45,300 nt of DNA from an uncultured Granulosicoccaceae bacterium (GCA_937922945.1 CAKZUP010000192.1:1-45300); one strand, 5' to 3'; positions 28,953-37,915 are shown, counted from the first letter of the stretch. A program made the numbers and translations. The notes: generated from the letters alone by a model not told the origin.

Positions 28953-31093
28953 GCACGTCGTTCAAGTTCAGCAACGTCGATGCACCAACTTCGTACAACG
29001 GTACGTACCATAAAGACACACCTAACCCTCAGCTGACAACACCTGAGGGCATTCATCTAAAACGCTTGTACAACAAAGACAACCTGACCGACGTCAACTT
29101 CAAGGACAGCTACCCAGGTCTTGCGCCGTTTACTCGTGGCCCGTATCCAACCATGTACACCAGCAAACCGTGGACGGTCAGACAATATGCCGGCTTCTCT
29201 ACCGCTGAAGACAGCAATGCATTTTACCGTCGTAACCTTGCCGCAGGACAACGCGGTTTATCTGTCGCGTTCGATCTGCCAACACACCGCGGCTACGATT
29301 CGGACAATCCGCGCGTGGGGGGCGATGTCGGTATGGCAGGCGTTGCCATCGATTCCATTCTGGATATGCAAACACTGTTCGACGGCATACCGCTGGATAA
29401 AATGAGCGTTTCCATGACCATGAACGGTGCAGTGCTTCCGGTACTGGCGTTATACATTGTTGCGGCAGAAGAACAAGGGGTACCAGCAGAAAAACTTAGC
29501 GGCACCATCCAGAACGACATATTGAAAGAATTCATGGTGCGGAATACTTATATATACCCACCTGCCCCATCGATGCGTATTGTTGCTGACATTTTCAAAT
29601 ACACATCGAAACACATGCCGCTGTATAACAGCATTAGCATCTCGGGTTATCACATGCAGGAAGCCGGTGCTACGGCCGATCTGGAACTTGCCTATACGCT
29701 AGCCGACGGTGTGGAGTATTTGCGCACGGGCATAGATGCTGGTTTAGGGGTTGATGATTTTGCACCCAGACTGTCGTTTTTCTGGGCAATTGGCATGAAC
29801 CACTATATGGAAATCGCCAAACTACGGGCCGCACGATTACTGTGGGCTTCGCTGGTAAAGCAATTCAACCCGAAAAACCCGCGTTCGTTGAGTTTGCGCA
29901 CACACTGCCAAACATCAGGCTGGAGCCTGACTGCTCAAGATGTCTATAACAATGTGACTCGTACCTGTGTTGAAGCCATGTCTGCGGTGAATGGTCACAC
30001 ACAGTCCTTGCACACCAACGCGTTCGATGAAGCGCTGGCCTTACCAACCGATTTCTCAGCTGGCATTGCTCGCAACACACAACTGTTTTTGCAACACGAA
30101 GCAGGTACTTGTCACACAGTTGATCCGTGGGGCGGTAGTTACTTCATGGAGAGTTTAACGCGTGAACTTGCCGGTAAGGCTTGGCAGCATATTCAGGAAG
30201 TAGAAGCCACCGGCGGTATGGCTAAAGCCATTGAAGCGGGTATCCCCAAGCTTCGCATTGAGGAGGCCGCAGCCAGAACACAAGCCCACATTGATTCGGG
30301 GTCGCAAATCGTGGTTGGTGTTAATCAGTATCAACTCGAAAATGAAAATGACGTTGAGGTACTAAAAGTCGATAACGCTGCCGTGCTTGAACAACAGGTG
30401 GCTAAACTTGCCAAACTTCGTGCAGAGCGAGATAAAGCACAGCATGAGAAAAGTATTACTGCGTTAAAAGCAGCGGCTCGCGATGGGAACGCCAACTTAT
30501 TGGAATTGACTATAAACGCAGCGCGCGCACGCGCAACTGTCGGGGAAATGTCTGCAGCCCTTGAGCACACTTTTGGCAGACACGTCGCTAAAGTACAATC
30601 AATTAAAGGTGTGTACAAAGAGGCTATGGGCAACCATACCGGGTTACCCGATGTACAAACCAAAATTGATACATTTACCGAACAAACAGGCCGACGACCG
30701 CGAGTTTTGTTAGCAAAAATGGGGCAGGATGGTCACGACCGAGGACAAAAAGTCATCGCCTCAGCATTTGTCGACTTAGGCTACGATGTTGATATCGGCG
30801 CGCTATTTCAAACACCCGAAGAAGTTGCAGAACAAGCGATAGAAAACGATGTTCACGTTGTTGGCGCCAGTTCGCTGGCGGCCGGTCATTTGAGTATGGT
30901 GCCAGAGCTTCGCAAAGCGCTCAAAGCGCGAGGCCGGGAGGATATTCTCATTGTCGTTGGTGGCGTTATTCCTCCACAGGATGTAGATACGCTAGTTTCT
31001 CACGGAGCAACCGCTGTTTTCCCACCCGGAACCGTGATAGTCAATGCAGCTGATCAATTGATAGAAGAATTGTTATCGAAGCTAAAAAAATAA
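28949..31093 (+). CDS. mutB: Methylmalonyl-CoA mutase large (alpha) subunit
   Basis: MutB is the catalytic subunit, which rearranges (R)-methylmalonyl-CoA to succinyl-CoA with adenosylcobalamin. The 714 residues are the expected length. The N-terminal barrel has [34 protein letters not shown], with the substrate-binding Tyr and Arg region, and [16 protein letters not shown], then [15 protein letters not shown] and [21 protein letters not shown]. The C-terminal B12 domain has GQDGHDRG near residue 591 with the axial His, and the GG of [11 protein letters not shown]. The neighbouring mutA gene and the pcc/mce operon 12.5 kb away support its role. The MeaB chaperone is not in the window. Confidence 0.97.
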   Translation: MSTSFKFSNVDAPTSYNGTYHKDTPNPQLTTPEGIHLKRLYNKDNLTDVNFKDSYPGLAPFTRGPYPTMYTSKPWTVRQYAGFSTAEDSNAFYRRNLAAGQRGLSVAFDLPTHRGYDSDNPRVGGDVGMAGVAIDSILDMQTLFDGIPLDKMSVSMTMNGAVLPVLALYIVAAEEQGVPAEKLSGTIQNDILKEFMVRNTYIYPPAPSMRIVADIFKYTSKHMPLYNSISISGYHMQEAGATADLELAYTLADGVEYLRTGIDAGLGVDDFAPRLSFFWAIGMNHYMEIAKLRAARLLWASLVKQFNPKNPRSLSLRTHCQTSGWSLTAQDVYNNVTRTCVEAMSAVNGHTQSLHTNAFDEALALPTDFSAGIARNTQLFLQHEAGTCHTVDPWGGSYFMESLTRELAGKAWQHIQEVEATGGMAKAIEAGIPKLRIEEAAARTQAHIDSGSQIVVGVNQYQLENENDVEVLKVDNAAVLEQQVAKLAKLRAERDKAQHEKSITALKAAARDGNANLLELTINAARARATVGEMSAALEHTFGRHVAKVQSIKGVYKEAMGNHTGLPDVQTKIDTFTEQTGRRPRVLLAKMGQDGHDRGQKVIASAFVDLGYDVDIGALFQTPEEVAEQAIENDVHVVGASSLAAGHLSMVPELRKALKARGREDILIVVGGVIPPQDVDTLVSHGATAVFPPGTVIVNAADQLIEELLSKLKK

Positions 31094-31234
31094 GTTGTCT
31101 TGCTGATGCTTGTAATACCGTGTTATACCTCCCTGCAGGCAAGCAAGCCTTTCGACTGGTTCAACACATTGTTAACGATAGAACTGTTGCCCCACCTGTA
31201 GTTCCATGCAAAGTTTTATCAGGATCAATTTCAA

Positions 31235-31891
31235 TTGAAAGTGCCCTTATCAGCAGAGTCAAACACCGAGTCATCAAAGCAGAATGAAAGCAGCGCCACG
31301 TTATTTGAATCCATAGTCAGTGATCTTTTTGCTGATGGCTACAGCGTGCAAACCGGTGCGTTGCCATTGGAGTTGGGGGTACTGCTTTGGGAAAAATCAC
31401 ATTCTGAATCCCCTACCCACTATCACAAAGCCGGTATTGGCCGAAGTTCAGGACACAGCATCAACCAGGCGATTCGAACCGATGCAGTGGCATGGATTAA
31501 CAGCGATACAAAAGCCGGAGATGAATGGTTAATCTGGATTCGGCAAATGCAGAGTTACCTCAACCAACATTTATATTTAGGGCTATTCGCTTTTGAAAGC
31601 CATTTCTCCATTTATAAACCCGGTGGTTTCTATAAACGTCATTATGACGCCTTTAAAGGAAAATCCAACAGAGTGCTGTCTGTCATCGTTTACCTTAATC
31701 GCGATTGGATAACGAAAAATGCCGGGGAGCTGGTATTACATAGAAACAATGCATTGGGACAACTTTCGATCAAACCGGAATTCGGGACGCTGGTTATTTT
31801 TCTAAGCGAAGAAATTCCACATGAAGTGTTGGTCACCACCGTTGACAGACATTCCATTGCTGGCTGGTTTAGCACCAGACAAGTGCCGTAG
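31235..31891 (+). CDS. 2-oxoglutarate/Fe(II) oxygenase, prolyl-4-hydroxylase-like
   Basis: This soluble protein of 218 residues has the double-stranded beta-helix iron site. H136 and D138 lie in KRHYDAF, H196 in EIPHEVL, and the 2-oxoglutarate-binding R205 in DRHSIAGWF. LSVIVYLNRDW and GTLVIFLSEEIPHEV are typical of the P4H/EGL-9-like group. Such enzymes hydroxylate protein or small-molecule targets, and the substrate is unknown here. The frame opens at a TTG (31235) with AGGA about 10 bases upstream. A GTG two codons later is an alternative, and no in-frame ATG exists near the start. It lies 141 bp after mutB with no clear link to it. Confidence 0.82.
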   Translation: MKVPLSAESNTESSKQNESSATLFESIVSDLFADGYSVQTGALPLELGVLLWEKSHSESPTHYHKAGIGRSSGHSINQAIRTDAVAWINSDTKAGDEWLIWIRQMQSYLNQHLYLGLFAFESHFSIYKPGGFYKRHYDAFKGKSNRVLSVIVYLNRDWITKNAGELVLHRNNALGQLSIKPEFGTLVIFLSEEIPHEVLVTTVDRHSIAGWFSTRQVP

Positions 31892-32150
31892 TACGCTTGT
31901 TTCTATACCAACCATTGGTGCAAACGAATTACCAGTGCGAGTGGATACCAACTACGCGCGCATGATGCGACGACGTCTTGCTCGCCGAGTAAACGAAAAA
32001 GCACAGCAATGTTAGGGTTGGTTTGGATTGTCACGCATTCAGGTAATATTCCCTTCGTTCACCTTGCAAGGTTGGTGGCAAACCCGTGTGCTTTGTGCTG
32101 TACTGGAGTAAAGACGAACACTTCGCCCGCAGCCAATTTCGGTTCTTGAC

Positions 32151-34112
32151 ATGAATATTTATAAGCATACACCCACCGTGCTCTTAATTCTGGGTTTAAG
32201 CCTGCTCGCATCGGCATGCAGTGACAGCGACTCCATAGCTGAGTCTGTGGCCTCTGAGAGCATGATGTTAGTCAACGTAACCAGTCCAGAAGCTGACCAG
32301 ACTGATTCAGACACAACAGACACAACAGACACAACAGATACAACAGACACAACAGACACAACAGATACAACAGATACAACAGATACAACAGACGCTACAG
32401 ACAGTGATCAGCCAAATGAAAATGATACTGCCACCGATTCATTTTTGACAACCGCGCAAGCCGAACAACTGCCAGATGATTGTTTATTGGCAAAGGATAC
32501 CAATGGGGTGGTTTACTGCTTCAGCCCTGCTACGCGTAAATACACAGCCGTAATGGCTAACGGCCGCGTTCAATACGATTTCAATCTGCCCGGAGATAAC
32601 AGCACCAACTCAGTAAAGGGCTTGTTTTTCGGTCCAGACACAACTGAGCACGACGTCTGCATCGTCGCTGATGTCACTACCGCTGCCACAGATTCAAAAT
32701 TTGAAATTTCGTGTTTTACGAATACTGGCGGGTTTGTCGGAACGGTGCCGACTTTGGGTACACCTCCACGATACGCCGACCTTGTTAAGAACGATGAGCC
32801 TCAAGGCATTAATCTGCACGGTGAGCCACTTTTAGTTTCGCAGGCGACTGAAGGACGTGTCGTTGTCGCTGGCGTCCGTTATCGCATTGACCCGTTGGCA
32901 GACGCAACTCAATTAGACTTGTGGGAGCGAAACGCAAGCTTTGTGGCATTGCTTGACGCAACAACCGGAGATCTTGTTGCCGCGCATGATTACACAACTC
33001 AGACGGTCACAGCTGTCGATAGTTTGCCAAACGCAATCTCAGTTACATTTGCAAACGGCAACAGTGCGCAGCTGAGCTACTCAGACTTGGGTCCAATTGC
33101 GTCTGCATCGATGAGCAACACCTCTATTCTTGCACCTCATCAGGTTACCCGAGCGATGCCAGCGCTTATGGCTATTCTTGACGGGTCTCAACTTGAACAG
33201 CTCGATACCGAAGTGGCACAGTACCTTACGTCGTTGGTAAATACCGTTGATACAGAAAATCGATGGCCGGCAACGCCAGAGTGTCTGCAGAGCGGACCCT
33301 CTGGGTGTGAACAAACTGTGGCCAACCCACCAATCACAATCGCCTGCTCCATTCAGGGTACAGCGACCCTGACGTTCGCTACAGATAACCGTTCCTCAGG
33401 TAGTACCCGTAGCACCACAGAACGGACGACCTGGTTGTTTGAAAACTGCGCGCACAGTGCCGGAGCGACAACACCTGCAGCTGTGCTGAATGGGGAAATG
33501 GATACCAGCGAGCTATCGCTAACATCGGTGCCTGCCGCGAACCAAACACGTAACGCTGTTTATGATGATCTGCGCTTTAGTGTGTCAGGCCAACCGGATG
33601 TTGTTTTGTCCGGTCAATGGAGCACCGAGGAAGTGCAGGATTTTCGTGGCAGCTCAATCACACTAACACGGCTTGGCAACTTTTCATTTATTCAGGGCTT
33701 GAATGGCACCACTTTGCGCAACGCCAGTGTTGGCCGTAGCGTCGTACAATCAAACGGCAACAGTGCTTTCTCAGTTAACGACCCTGCGTCGTCGAATCTG
33801 GGTTTTTCAATTGACGATGATGCCCTCGGTTTCGATAATGTGTTGGTGCTTGTATCAGAGGCGTTGAGTTCCGGGTTCACGAAAACCGCCTCTGGTTATC
33901 GTTTTTCAAATACTGCAGGTATGATAGAAATCGTGGCAGCTGATGGCAGTTTAGCTGTTGTACAACTCTCAACAGATGCCCCAGCAGATGCAACACCATT
34001 AGCGACTACCCCGGGGCAGGAAATCGTGACTTATCAAATCACACACGACGAAACAGAGACTCGCTATAGCACAACCACCGCCAGTTTTTTTGTCCCTTGG
34101 TTTGTCGACTAA
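32151..34112 (+). CDS. Outer-membrane lipoprotein with DTT repeat, unknown function
   Basis: This protein of 653 residues has a lipoprotein signal (hydrophobic core TVLLILGLSLLASAC, Cys 23). The residue after Cys is Ser, which favours the outer membrane. After an acidic segment, residues 54-80 are nine DTT triplets encoded by a 9-bp minisatellite, forming a flexible spacer. The rest is a beta-rich, Thr/Ser-rich ectodomain with several Cys residues (DDCLLAK, CFSPATRKY, ECLQSGPSGCEQT, ITIACSIQGTATLTF) that may form disulfides. I do not recognise the fold. It looks like a surface-exposed single-domain lipoprotein. There is no obvious partner beyond the small membrane protein 168 bp downstream. 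Confidence 0.8.
   Translation: MNIYKHTPTVLLILGLSLLASACSDSDSIAESVASESMMLVNVTSPEADQTDSDTTDTTDTTDTTDTTDTTDTTDTTDTTDATDSDQPNENDTATDSFLTTAQAEQLPDDCLLAKDTNGVVYCFSPATRKYTAVMANGRVQYDFNLPGDNSTNSVKGLFFGPDTTEHDVCIVADVTTAATDSKFEISCFTNTGGFVGTVPTLGTPPRYADLVKNDEPQGINLHGEPLLVSQATEGRVVVAGVRYRIDPLADATQLDLWERNASFVALLDATTGDLVAAHDYTTQTVTAVDSLPNAISVTFANGNSAQLSYSDLGPIASASMSNTSILAPHQVTRAMPALMAILDGSQLEQLDTEVAQYLTSLVNTVDTENRWPATPECLQSGPSGCEQTVANPPITIACSIQGTATLTFATDNRSSGSTRSTTERTTWLFENCAHSAGATTPAAVLNGEMDTSELSLTSVPAANQTRNAVYDDLRFSVSGQPDVVLSGQWSTEEVQDFRGSSITLTRLGNFSFIQGLNGTTLRNASVGRSVVQSNGNSAFSVNDPASSNLGFSIDDDALGFDNVLVLVSEALSSGFTKTASGYRFSNTAGMIEIVAADGSLAVVQLSTDAPADATPLATTPGQEIVTYQITHDETETRYSTTTASFFVPWFVD
32310..32390 (+). 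repeat. 9-bp coding minisatellite
   Basis: Nine head-to-tail copies of gacacaaca or its synonymous variant gatacaaca lie in the lipoprotein gene. The unit is a multiple of three, so gain or loss of copies changes the spacer length without shifting the frame. The C/T difference lies at a synonymous Asp codon position (units 4, 7, 8 and 9 carry gat). Confidence 0.95.
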
Positions 34113-34115
34113 ACA

Positions 34116-34138
34116 AGATCGGAGCATGCGGCCGATCT
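34116..34138 (+). other. Hairpin after the lipoprotein gene
   Basis: A perfect 7-bp stem agatcgg / ccgatct with a 9-nt loop begins four bases after the stop codon. There is no U-tract, so its role as a terminator is uncertain. Confidence 0.4.
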
Positions 34139-34280
34139 AACTGGATGCATTAATCGGCTTGCAATGAGTCTTCAGCGATCTATAAAATTAAGTAAGCCCG
34201 CATTCAATTCCGCTATAACCACACAATGAATCCATGCAAATTAGACATTATTCATGGAGCGCTGAAAGCAACTTGCCGTT

Positions 34281-34718
34281 ATGGTTGATTTATTGAGCTA
34301 TTTTACTCGTGCCTTACAGTCAACGTCTGAGATCGTACAACTCGGTTTAATCATCGCACTGACGTTAGTCGTCATTAGGATCTTTAAATTGGCAAGATCA
34401 TCCACGGTTGACGAAAATGGAAAAGTGATTGTTCGCTACTACCCGCCGACACAATGGTTATCACGATACAACTCCCACGTGAGCGAACAACGCGCCCAAT
34501 ACAGCCCTCGTCAAAAAAAACTGCTTCTTTGGATGCAAAAAGGCAAAACTATTACCGAGGCCTTAGCCAGCCTGTTATTAGCGCTATTGTTAATGGCTAT
34601 GGGTGTGTTTCTACTAATATATGATCCTGAATCGCGTTATGCATTCTACCCATGGATGCTGGTGGGCTCCGGTGTGTTTTTTCTGGCAATAGCCGTCTGG
34701 GTTTTCAGCAAGCGGTGA
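34281..34718 (+). CDS. Small inner-membrane protein, three predicted helices
   Basis: This is a 145-residue protein that I do not recognise. Hydrophobic segments lie at about residues 17-36 (IVQLGLIIALTLVVIRIF), 94-113 (ASLLLALLLMAMGVFLLIY) and 122-141 (PWMLVGSGVFFLAIAVWVF). The loop of about 55 residues between the first two is polar and basic (RYYPPTQWLSRYNSH and a Lys/Arg-rich LKK stretch), suggesting it faces the cytoplasm. It starts at ATG 34281, 168 bp after the lipoprotein gene. Confidence 0.65.
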   Translation: MVDLLSYFTRALQSTSEIVQLGLIIALTLVVIRIFKLARSSTVDENGKVIVRYYPPTQWLSRYNSHVSEQRAQYSPRQKKLLLWMQKGKTITEALASLLLALLLMAMGVFLLIYDPESRYAFYPWMLVGSGVFFLAIAVWVFSKR

Positions 34719-34789
34719 TGCAACGAGTAACGCCAGGTTGAATCGTGTTGGCCGAGTCCAGCAAAAAAGCGTCTAACGGCGTTCTGAGT

Positions 34790-35164
34790 TTAACTATCGA
34801 AGGCAGTGCCTTGGTGAAATCTTAACTGCCATTGCTCATTTGTTTTGGACCAGATTGAAGACCGACGACTCTTTTCAACATTACTGCCGTAGGCCACTTC
34901 ACTATCGTAGGTAACCTGAGCGACATCTGCGGTTAGCAGGCGAATAGCTAAGTTAGGCAATGGGATTACAGCGTCAATCGTGCCCGCTGCATGCGAAAGA
35001 CAATTTTCTCGATTGTGGATACGACCTGATCGCCCAAACTCAAAAAAATCATCTGCCAATATTTTTTCCATATACTTGCGATCGAACCGTGTTCTTTCCA
35101 ACCACAGCTCTTCTTCAAGCTGCTGCAGTATTGCACGATCTGAATCAGAGATTTCGTTATCCAT
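34790..35164 (-). CDS. SnoaL/DUF4440-like protein
   Basis: This 124-residue protein has the features of the NTF2-like DUF4440 group: an N-terminal helix (ILQQLEEELWLERTRFDRKYMEKILADDFFEFGRSG), a central ILADDF motif, beta strands and the closing QLRFHQGTAF typical of the family. The family includes small soluble enzymes and binding proteins with no general function. It ends convergently with the membrane protein at 34281-34718, leaving about 70 bp. It lies 93 bp after the next minus-strand gene. I see no partner. Confidence 0.7.
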   Translation of the reverse strand: MDNEISDSDRAILQQLEEELWLERTRFDRKYMEKILADDFFEFGRSGRIHNRENCLSHAAGTIDAVIPLPNLAIRLLTADVAQVTYDSEVAYGSNVEKSRRSSIWSKTNEQWQLRFHQGTAFDS

Positions 35165-35257
35165 TTATTTATAGTCCGGATTGAGTCACTTGACGTTAGC
35201 TTTGCAATCAATGCGAGTTACTTCTTTCTATGAATACTGTAGCTAATTCAACTCATG

Positions 35258-35623
35258 CTATGAAATTAACCATTCTTCCGCAGCAGATTTTTCATCAGTA
35301 CTAAACGCTTTTATCTGAAGACCGGGGATAACCATCCCCTGTATTTGACTGACTTTCTGTAGCCATTGCTTGTCAGTTACAATAGCGGCTTTATTAAATT
35401 TACCCAGAAAGCCAAACAATGACGGAAGCCTTGAAAGCTTTACACCAATAGCGGACAGTGATGGTAAGTCAAATTCACCAATTTCATAGAGCATAGTGCC
35501 GTTCTGGACACCGTTTGCATGGCTAATAAATTCGTCTAACGCGACCTCCATTTCTTGAGCATTCAATGAACCTTCAAATTCAATATTTAAGCGATTATCC
35601 CCAACCTTAGTAACCTTAAACAT
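35258..35623 (-). CDS. STAS/SpoIIAA-like protein
   Basis: This small cytoplasmic protein of 121 residues has the SpoIIAA-like (STAS-type) fold. The pattern is a beta strand (NRLNIEFEGSL), a helix of the NAQEMEVALDEFI type, TMLYEIGEFDLPSLSAIGVKL, then KFNKAAIVTDKQWLQKVSQI and a final helix. Family proteins are small and lack the Ser seen in anti-anti-sigma factors, so sigma control cannot be assumed. AGGAG lies about seven bases before the ATG, suggesting strong translation. The gene is divergent from the GNAT gene, with a 17-bp tandem repeat between them. Confidence 0.7.
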   Translation of the reverse strand: MFKVTKVGDNRLNIEFEGSLNAQEMEVALDEFISHANGVQNGTMLYEIGEFDLPSLSAIGVKLSRLPSLFGFLGKFNKAAIVTDKQWLQKVSQIQGMVIPGLQIKAFSTDEKSAAEEWLIS

Positions 35624-35703
35624 AATAATTCTCCTGACAATTACGCCGAGTTAAGCTTGCTACCAATTGCCTGAAAACCGGTATGCAAAGCAAATCCCTT
35701 ACA

Positions 35704-35779
35704 AGTCTAATCCACCCAGTCTACTAATCCAACTAGTCTACTAATCCAACTAGTTTGCTAATCCAACTAGTCTGCTAAG
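35704..35779. repeat. 17-bp tandem repeat in a divergent promoter region
   Basis: Three full units, agtctactaatccaact twice then agtttgctaatccaact, lie at 35718-35768. They are flanked by a shorter copy at 35704-35717 and a partial copy at 35769-35779. Each unit junction makes the palindrome ACTAGT (35732, 35749 and 35766). The array lies between the STAS-like gene and the divergent GNAT gene, upstream of both. Confidence 0.85.
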
Positions 35780-35844
35780 CTTTCATATATCCTCGCTTCA
35801 CGGGCCTATTGTAGTTTTTCAAGGCCAACACCGAGTAAGTTTCG

Positions 35845-36318
35845 ATGACAGTTCATGTTCGACTATATCGCAAGGCAGATACCCAGGCACTTGCTGAGCT
35901 CTTTTTCGATGCTGTTCGCATGGGCACCACGGAGATTTATTCCAAAAAACAACGCGAAGCATGGGCACCTAATGTACCGGATGTAATCAGTTGGAGTGCG
36001 CGTCTCGAACCAGCGACTACATTTATTGCAGAGCAATCAGATGACATTGTGGGCTATATGACACTGGACCATACAGGCTATATCGATCTTGCATTTGTCA
36101 GATCCGATTGCCTACGACAAGGAGTTGGGTCAACGTTATACCAATACTTAGAGGAGGAAGCCAAACGACAAAATTTACCACGACTGCACACTCAGGCTAG
36201 CGAATTGGCCAAACCTTTCTTCGAAAAACACGGTTGGACACTCTTAAAATCTCAAACTATTAGACGTAACGGTACTGACCTGATGAATCACTTGATGGAA
36301 AAAAAATTGAGCTTGTAA
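35845..36318 (+). CDS. GNAT-family N-acetyltransferase, YafP-like
   Basis: This 157-residue cytoplasmic acetyltransferase has an N-terminal VHVRLYRKADTQALAELF and a central strand FVRSDCLRQGVGSTLYQYLEEEA, whose Gln-Gly-Val-Gly is the acetyl-CoA pyrophosphate loop. The C-terminal region (ASELAKPFFEKHGW, then HLMEKKL) ends the fold. The segment SELAKPFFEKHGW and the overall layout resemble E. coli YafP. The acceptor substrate is unknown. Its ATG follows a weak ribosome-binding site. It is divergent from the STAS-like gene. Confidence 0.85.
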   Translation: MTVHVRLYRKADTQALAELFFDAVRMGTTEIYSKKQREAWAPNVPDVISWSARLEPATTFIAEQSDDIVGYMTLDHTGYIDLAFVRSDCLRQGVGSTLYQYLEEEAKRQNLPRLHTQASELAKPFFEKHGWTLLKSQTIRRNGTDLMNHLMEKKLSL

Positions 36319-36400
36319 GGGCTGCCAATGCAGACTTATATCAATAGCTAAGCTAAGTTCAGATCTCATGAAGATCGCCATCTACCGAGTTAGAAGTAAA

Positions 36401-36760
36401 TCAGATAAAACACAGTAATCCATGACCTTTCCCATTAATGAAAGCCAGATTGGCACCATCACTTCCATCCGACGAATAATAAATACGGAAAGTATATTGA
36501 GAACACAACACACCACTTAATGGTACGGTCTGCACTAATGCCGGACTCAGTATAGTATCGTCGGAGTTCAACTCACCCACGCTGCTATATTGAGCATAAA
36601 ATTCCTCAGTAGACATACTCTCCTGCCGAGCTTGCTCGGTGGCATTCGCCCAGAAATCCCAGGCTAATTGCACTTCTTTTCCAGCCTTGTTGTTCTCATA
36701 CCATACGACAAGAAAGACCAGAACAAAAAACACAATCGACGTACTCAGGTATTTTTTCAT
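36401..36760 (-). CDS. Hypothetical membrane-anchored protein
   Basis: This is a 119-residue protein with one N-terminal membrane anchor (about residues 4-21, KYLSTSIVFFVLVFLVVW). A polar ectodomain follows with two Cys (GVLCSQYTFRI and GLLCFI, the latter near the end). I do not recognise a family. The ATG at 36760 has no strong ribosome-binding site. It is convergent with the GNAT gene, ending about 80 bp from it, and the stretch around it looks AT-rich. Confidence 0.5.
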   Translation of the reverse strand: MKKYLSTSIVFFVLVFLVVWYENNKAGKEVQLAWDFWANATEQARQESMSTEEFYAQYSSVGELNSDDTILSPALVQTVPLSGVLCSQYTFRIYYSSDGSDGANLAFINGKGHGLLCFI

Positions 36761-37019
36761 TTCAGCTCGATACCGGTTGGGACAGTTCTACGAATGGTCT
36801 TAATGCTACAGAAACTACTCCACTTGAGTGGTGATCAATAACTTAATGACTCTAAAAGCCTTATAAACACAAGCTCTCAGCTGGCAAACCCTTACGAGCA
36901 CCATTCAACTGGATCAGTTTGATACAGATTCAGCCCTGACCATGACTTTATATATATCCCTTTTTCTAACATTCTTTTCCGCTTTTTAAACGTTGATGGT
37001 CTGTCAATGACCTGTTGGC

Positions 37020-37289
37020 ATGCAATGGTTCTGGTTACGGGCCATTGCGCTGGTAGTCACGCTTGGACAGCCCTGTCTAGCAAAAGCCTTTTCCTATGCG
37101 GATGCAACCCTCGTACTGCCAATTGATTTTGCGAAAATTATCTGGTGCGCACTGTTCGGCTATTTGATTTTTGTGGAAACAGTAGATGCCTTAACCTGAA
37201 TTGGCGCTATTATTATTTTCAGTGGCGCATGTTATTTGGCCTGGGCGCGAACGACAATTGGAAAAAGAGCAAACGCCGCGATAATCTAG
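37020..37289 (+). pseudogene. Relic of a DMT/EamA-family transporter (C-terminal part)
   Basis: One frame of about 90 codons reads WFWLRAIALVVTLGQ, then LAKAFSYADATLVLPIDFAK, then LFGYLIFVETVDALT-stop-IGAIIIFSGACYLAWA. It matches the last third of DMT-superfamily (EamA/RhaT-like) transporters of about 300 residues: AFSYADAT, P-DF, LFGYLIF and the final helix are typical. An in-frame TGA at 37197-37199 interrupts it where the family often has TGG (Trp). A stop at 37008-37010 and the absence of recognisable upstream helices show that the N-terminal two thirds are gone. The rest of the gap (36761-37019 and 37290-37426) shows nothing I can support. Confidence 0.7.
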
Positions 37290-37426
37290 CACGATGCGCT
37301 TAACGCTTAAATTCATAATCACGCTTTTTACACAAAATATATAGACATTACTCTGGGCAGCAACGCTTATTCGATTATTATCGTCGTTAAAACCGAAAAA
37401 CGATCTGAAGCAGGCGTTTTGCGGCA

Positions 37427-37460
37427 GGGGGAAATTGGAGTATTTCCCCCCAAAGGGGAG
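37427..37460 (+). promoter_or_regulatory. Candidate alternative hairpins around a Shine-Dalgarno site
   Basis: A 9-bp stem gggggaaat / atttccccc (37427-37435 with 37442-37450) stands just before a strong Shine-Dalgarno GGGGAG (37455-37460), five bases from the ATG at 37466. The same cytosines (37448-37451) could instead pair with GGGG (37455-37458) across an AAA loop and hide the site. The two pairings exclude each other. Confidence 0.5.
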
Positions 37461-37465
37461 AAAAA

Positions 37466-37915
37466 ATGAAAAAAAAATGGAGATATATCTGGAGCCTTAC
37501 AATAGGTTCTTTTGCAACTTCGACGTTACTACTACTGGGTCTGTGGGGCATGCTAGGAACGTCTGGCTCGGGGGAAAAAGGAGCGGGAGGTGGCTTATTA
37601 TTTGTGATTTTTGTACCAGCGGTAGCATTTGTAGGCGCTATTAGCTTTTTTACCGCTCTTTTTTCAGGACATATAATCTATAACGCTGATCCAGACTCAC
37701 CCGCTGGGAATTCGCAAAAATATGGAGTGGTGAGTGGTGTGATTTTGGTTCTAGTCTTAGTTCCAGCGATATTTATATTCGGCATTGTTGGACTCAGTAC
37801 CGAGTGGTGGGATGCTTACACCGTTAGCGGCGCAGTCATTCTGTTTTTCCTATCGACAATTACGGGAACAGGTATTTGCCTGCTGCTGGCTAAACTTCGT
37901 AATTTGTTCTACTAG
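37466..37915 (+). CDS. Small membrane protein, four predicted helices
   Basis: This protein of 149 residues has hydrophobic segments at about residues 10-30 (SLTIGSFATSTLLLLGLWGML), 42-66 (LLFVIFVPAVAFVGAISFFTAL), 88-111 (VVSGVILVLVLVPAIFIFGIVGL) and 119-142 (VSGAVILFFLSTITGTGICLLL). A Gly-rich loop follows the first helix. I do not recognise a family. The Shine-Dalgarno GGGGAG is strong and lies next to a stable hairpin. It is convergent with the phospholipase-like gene, with 132 bp between. Confidence 0.65.
   Translation: MKKKWRYIWSLTIGSFATSTLLLLGLWGMLGTSGSGEKGAGGGLLFVIFVPAVAFVGAISFFTALFSGHIIYNADPDSPAGNSQKYGVVSGVILVLVLVPAIFIFGIVGLSTEWWDAYTVSGAVILFFLSTITGTGICLLLAKLRNLFY

Noticed and set aside
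31821-32015. Small ORF ending in RRRLARRVNEKAQQC
   Set aside because: Its first third overlaps the end of the 2-oxoglutarate oxygenase gene in another frame, and the rest has no ribosome-binding site or family signal. The gap 31892-32150 shows nothing else.
32310-32390. Short tandem repeats resembling a CRISPR array
   Set aside because: The 9-bp units are in frame within a lipoprotein gene and have no spacers.
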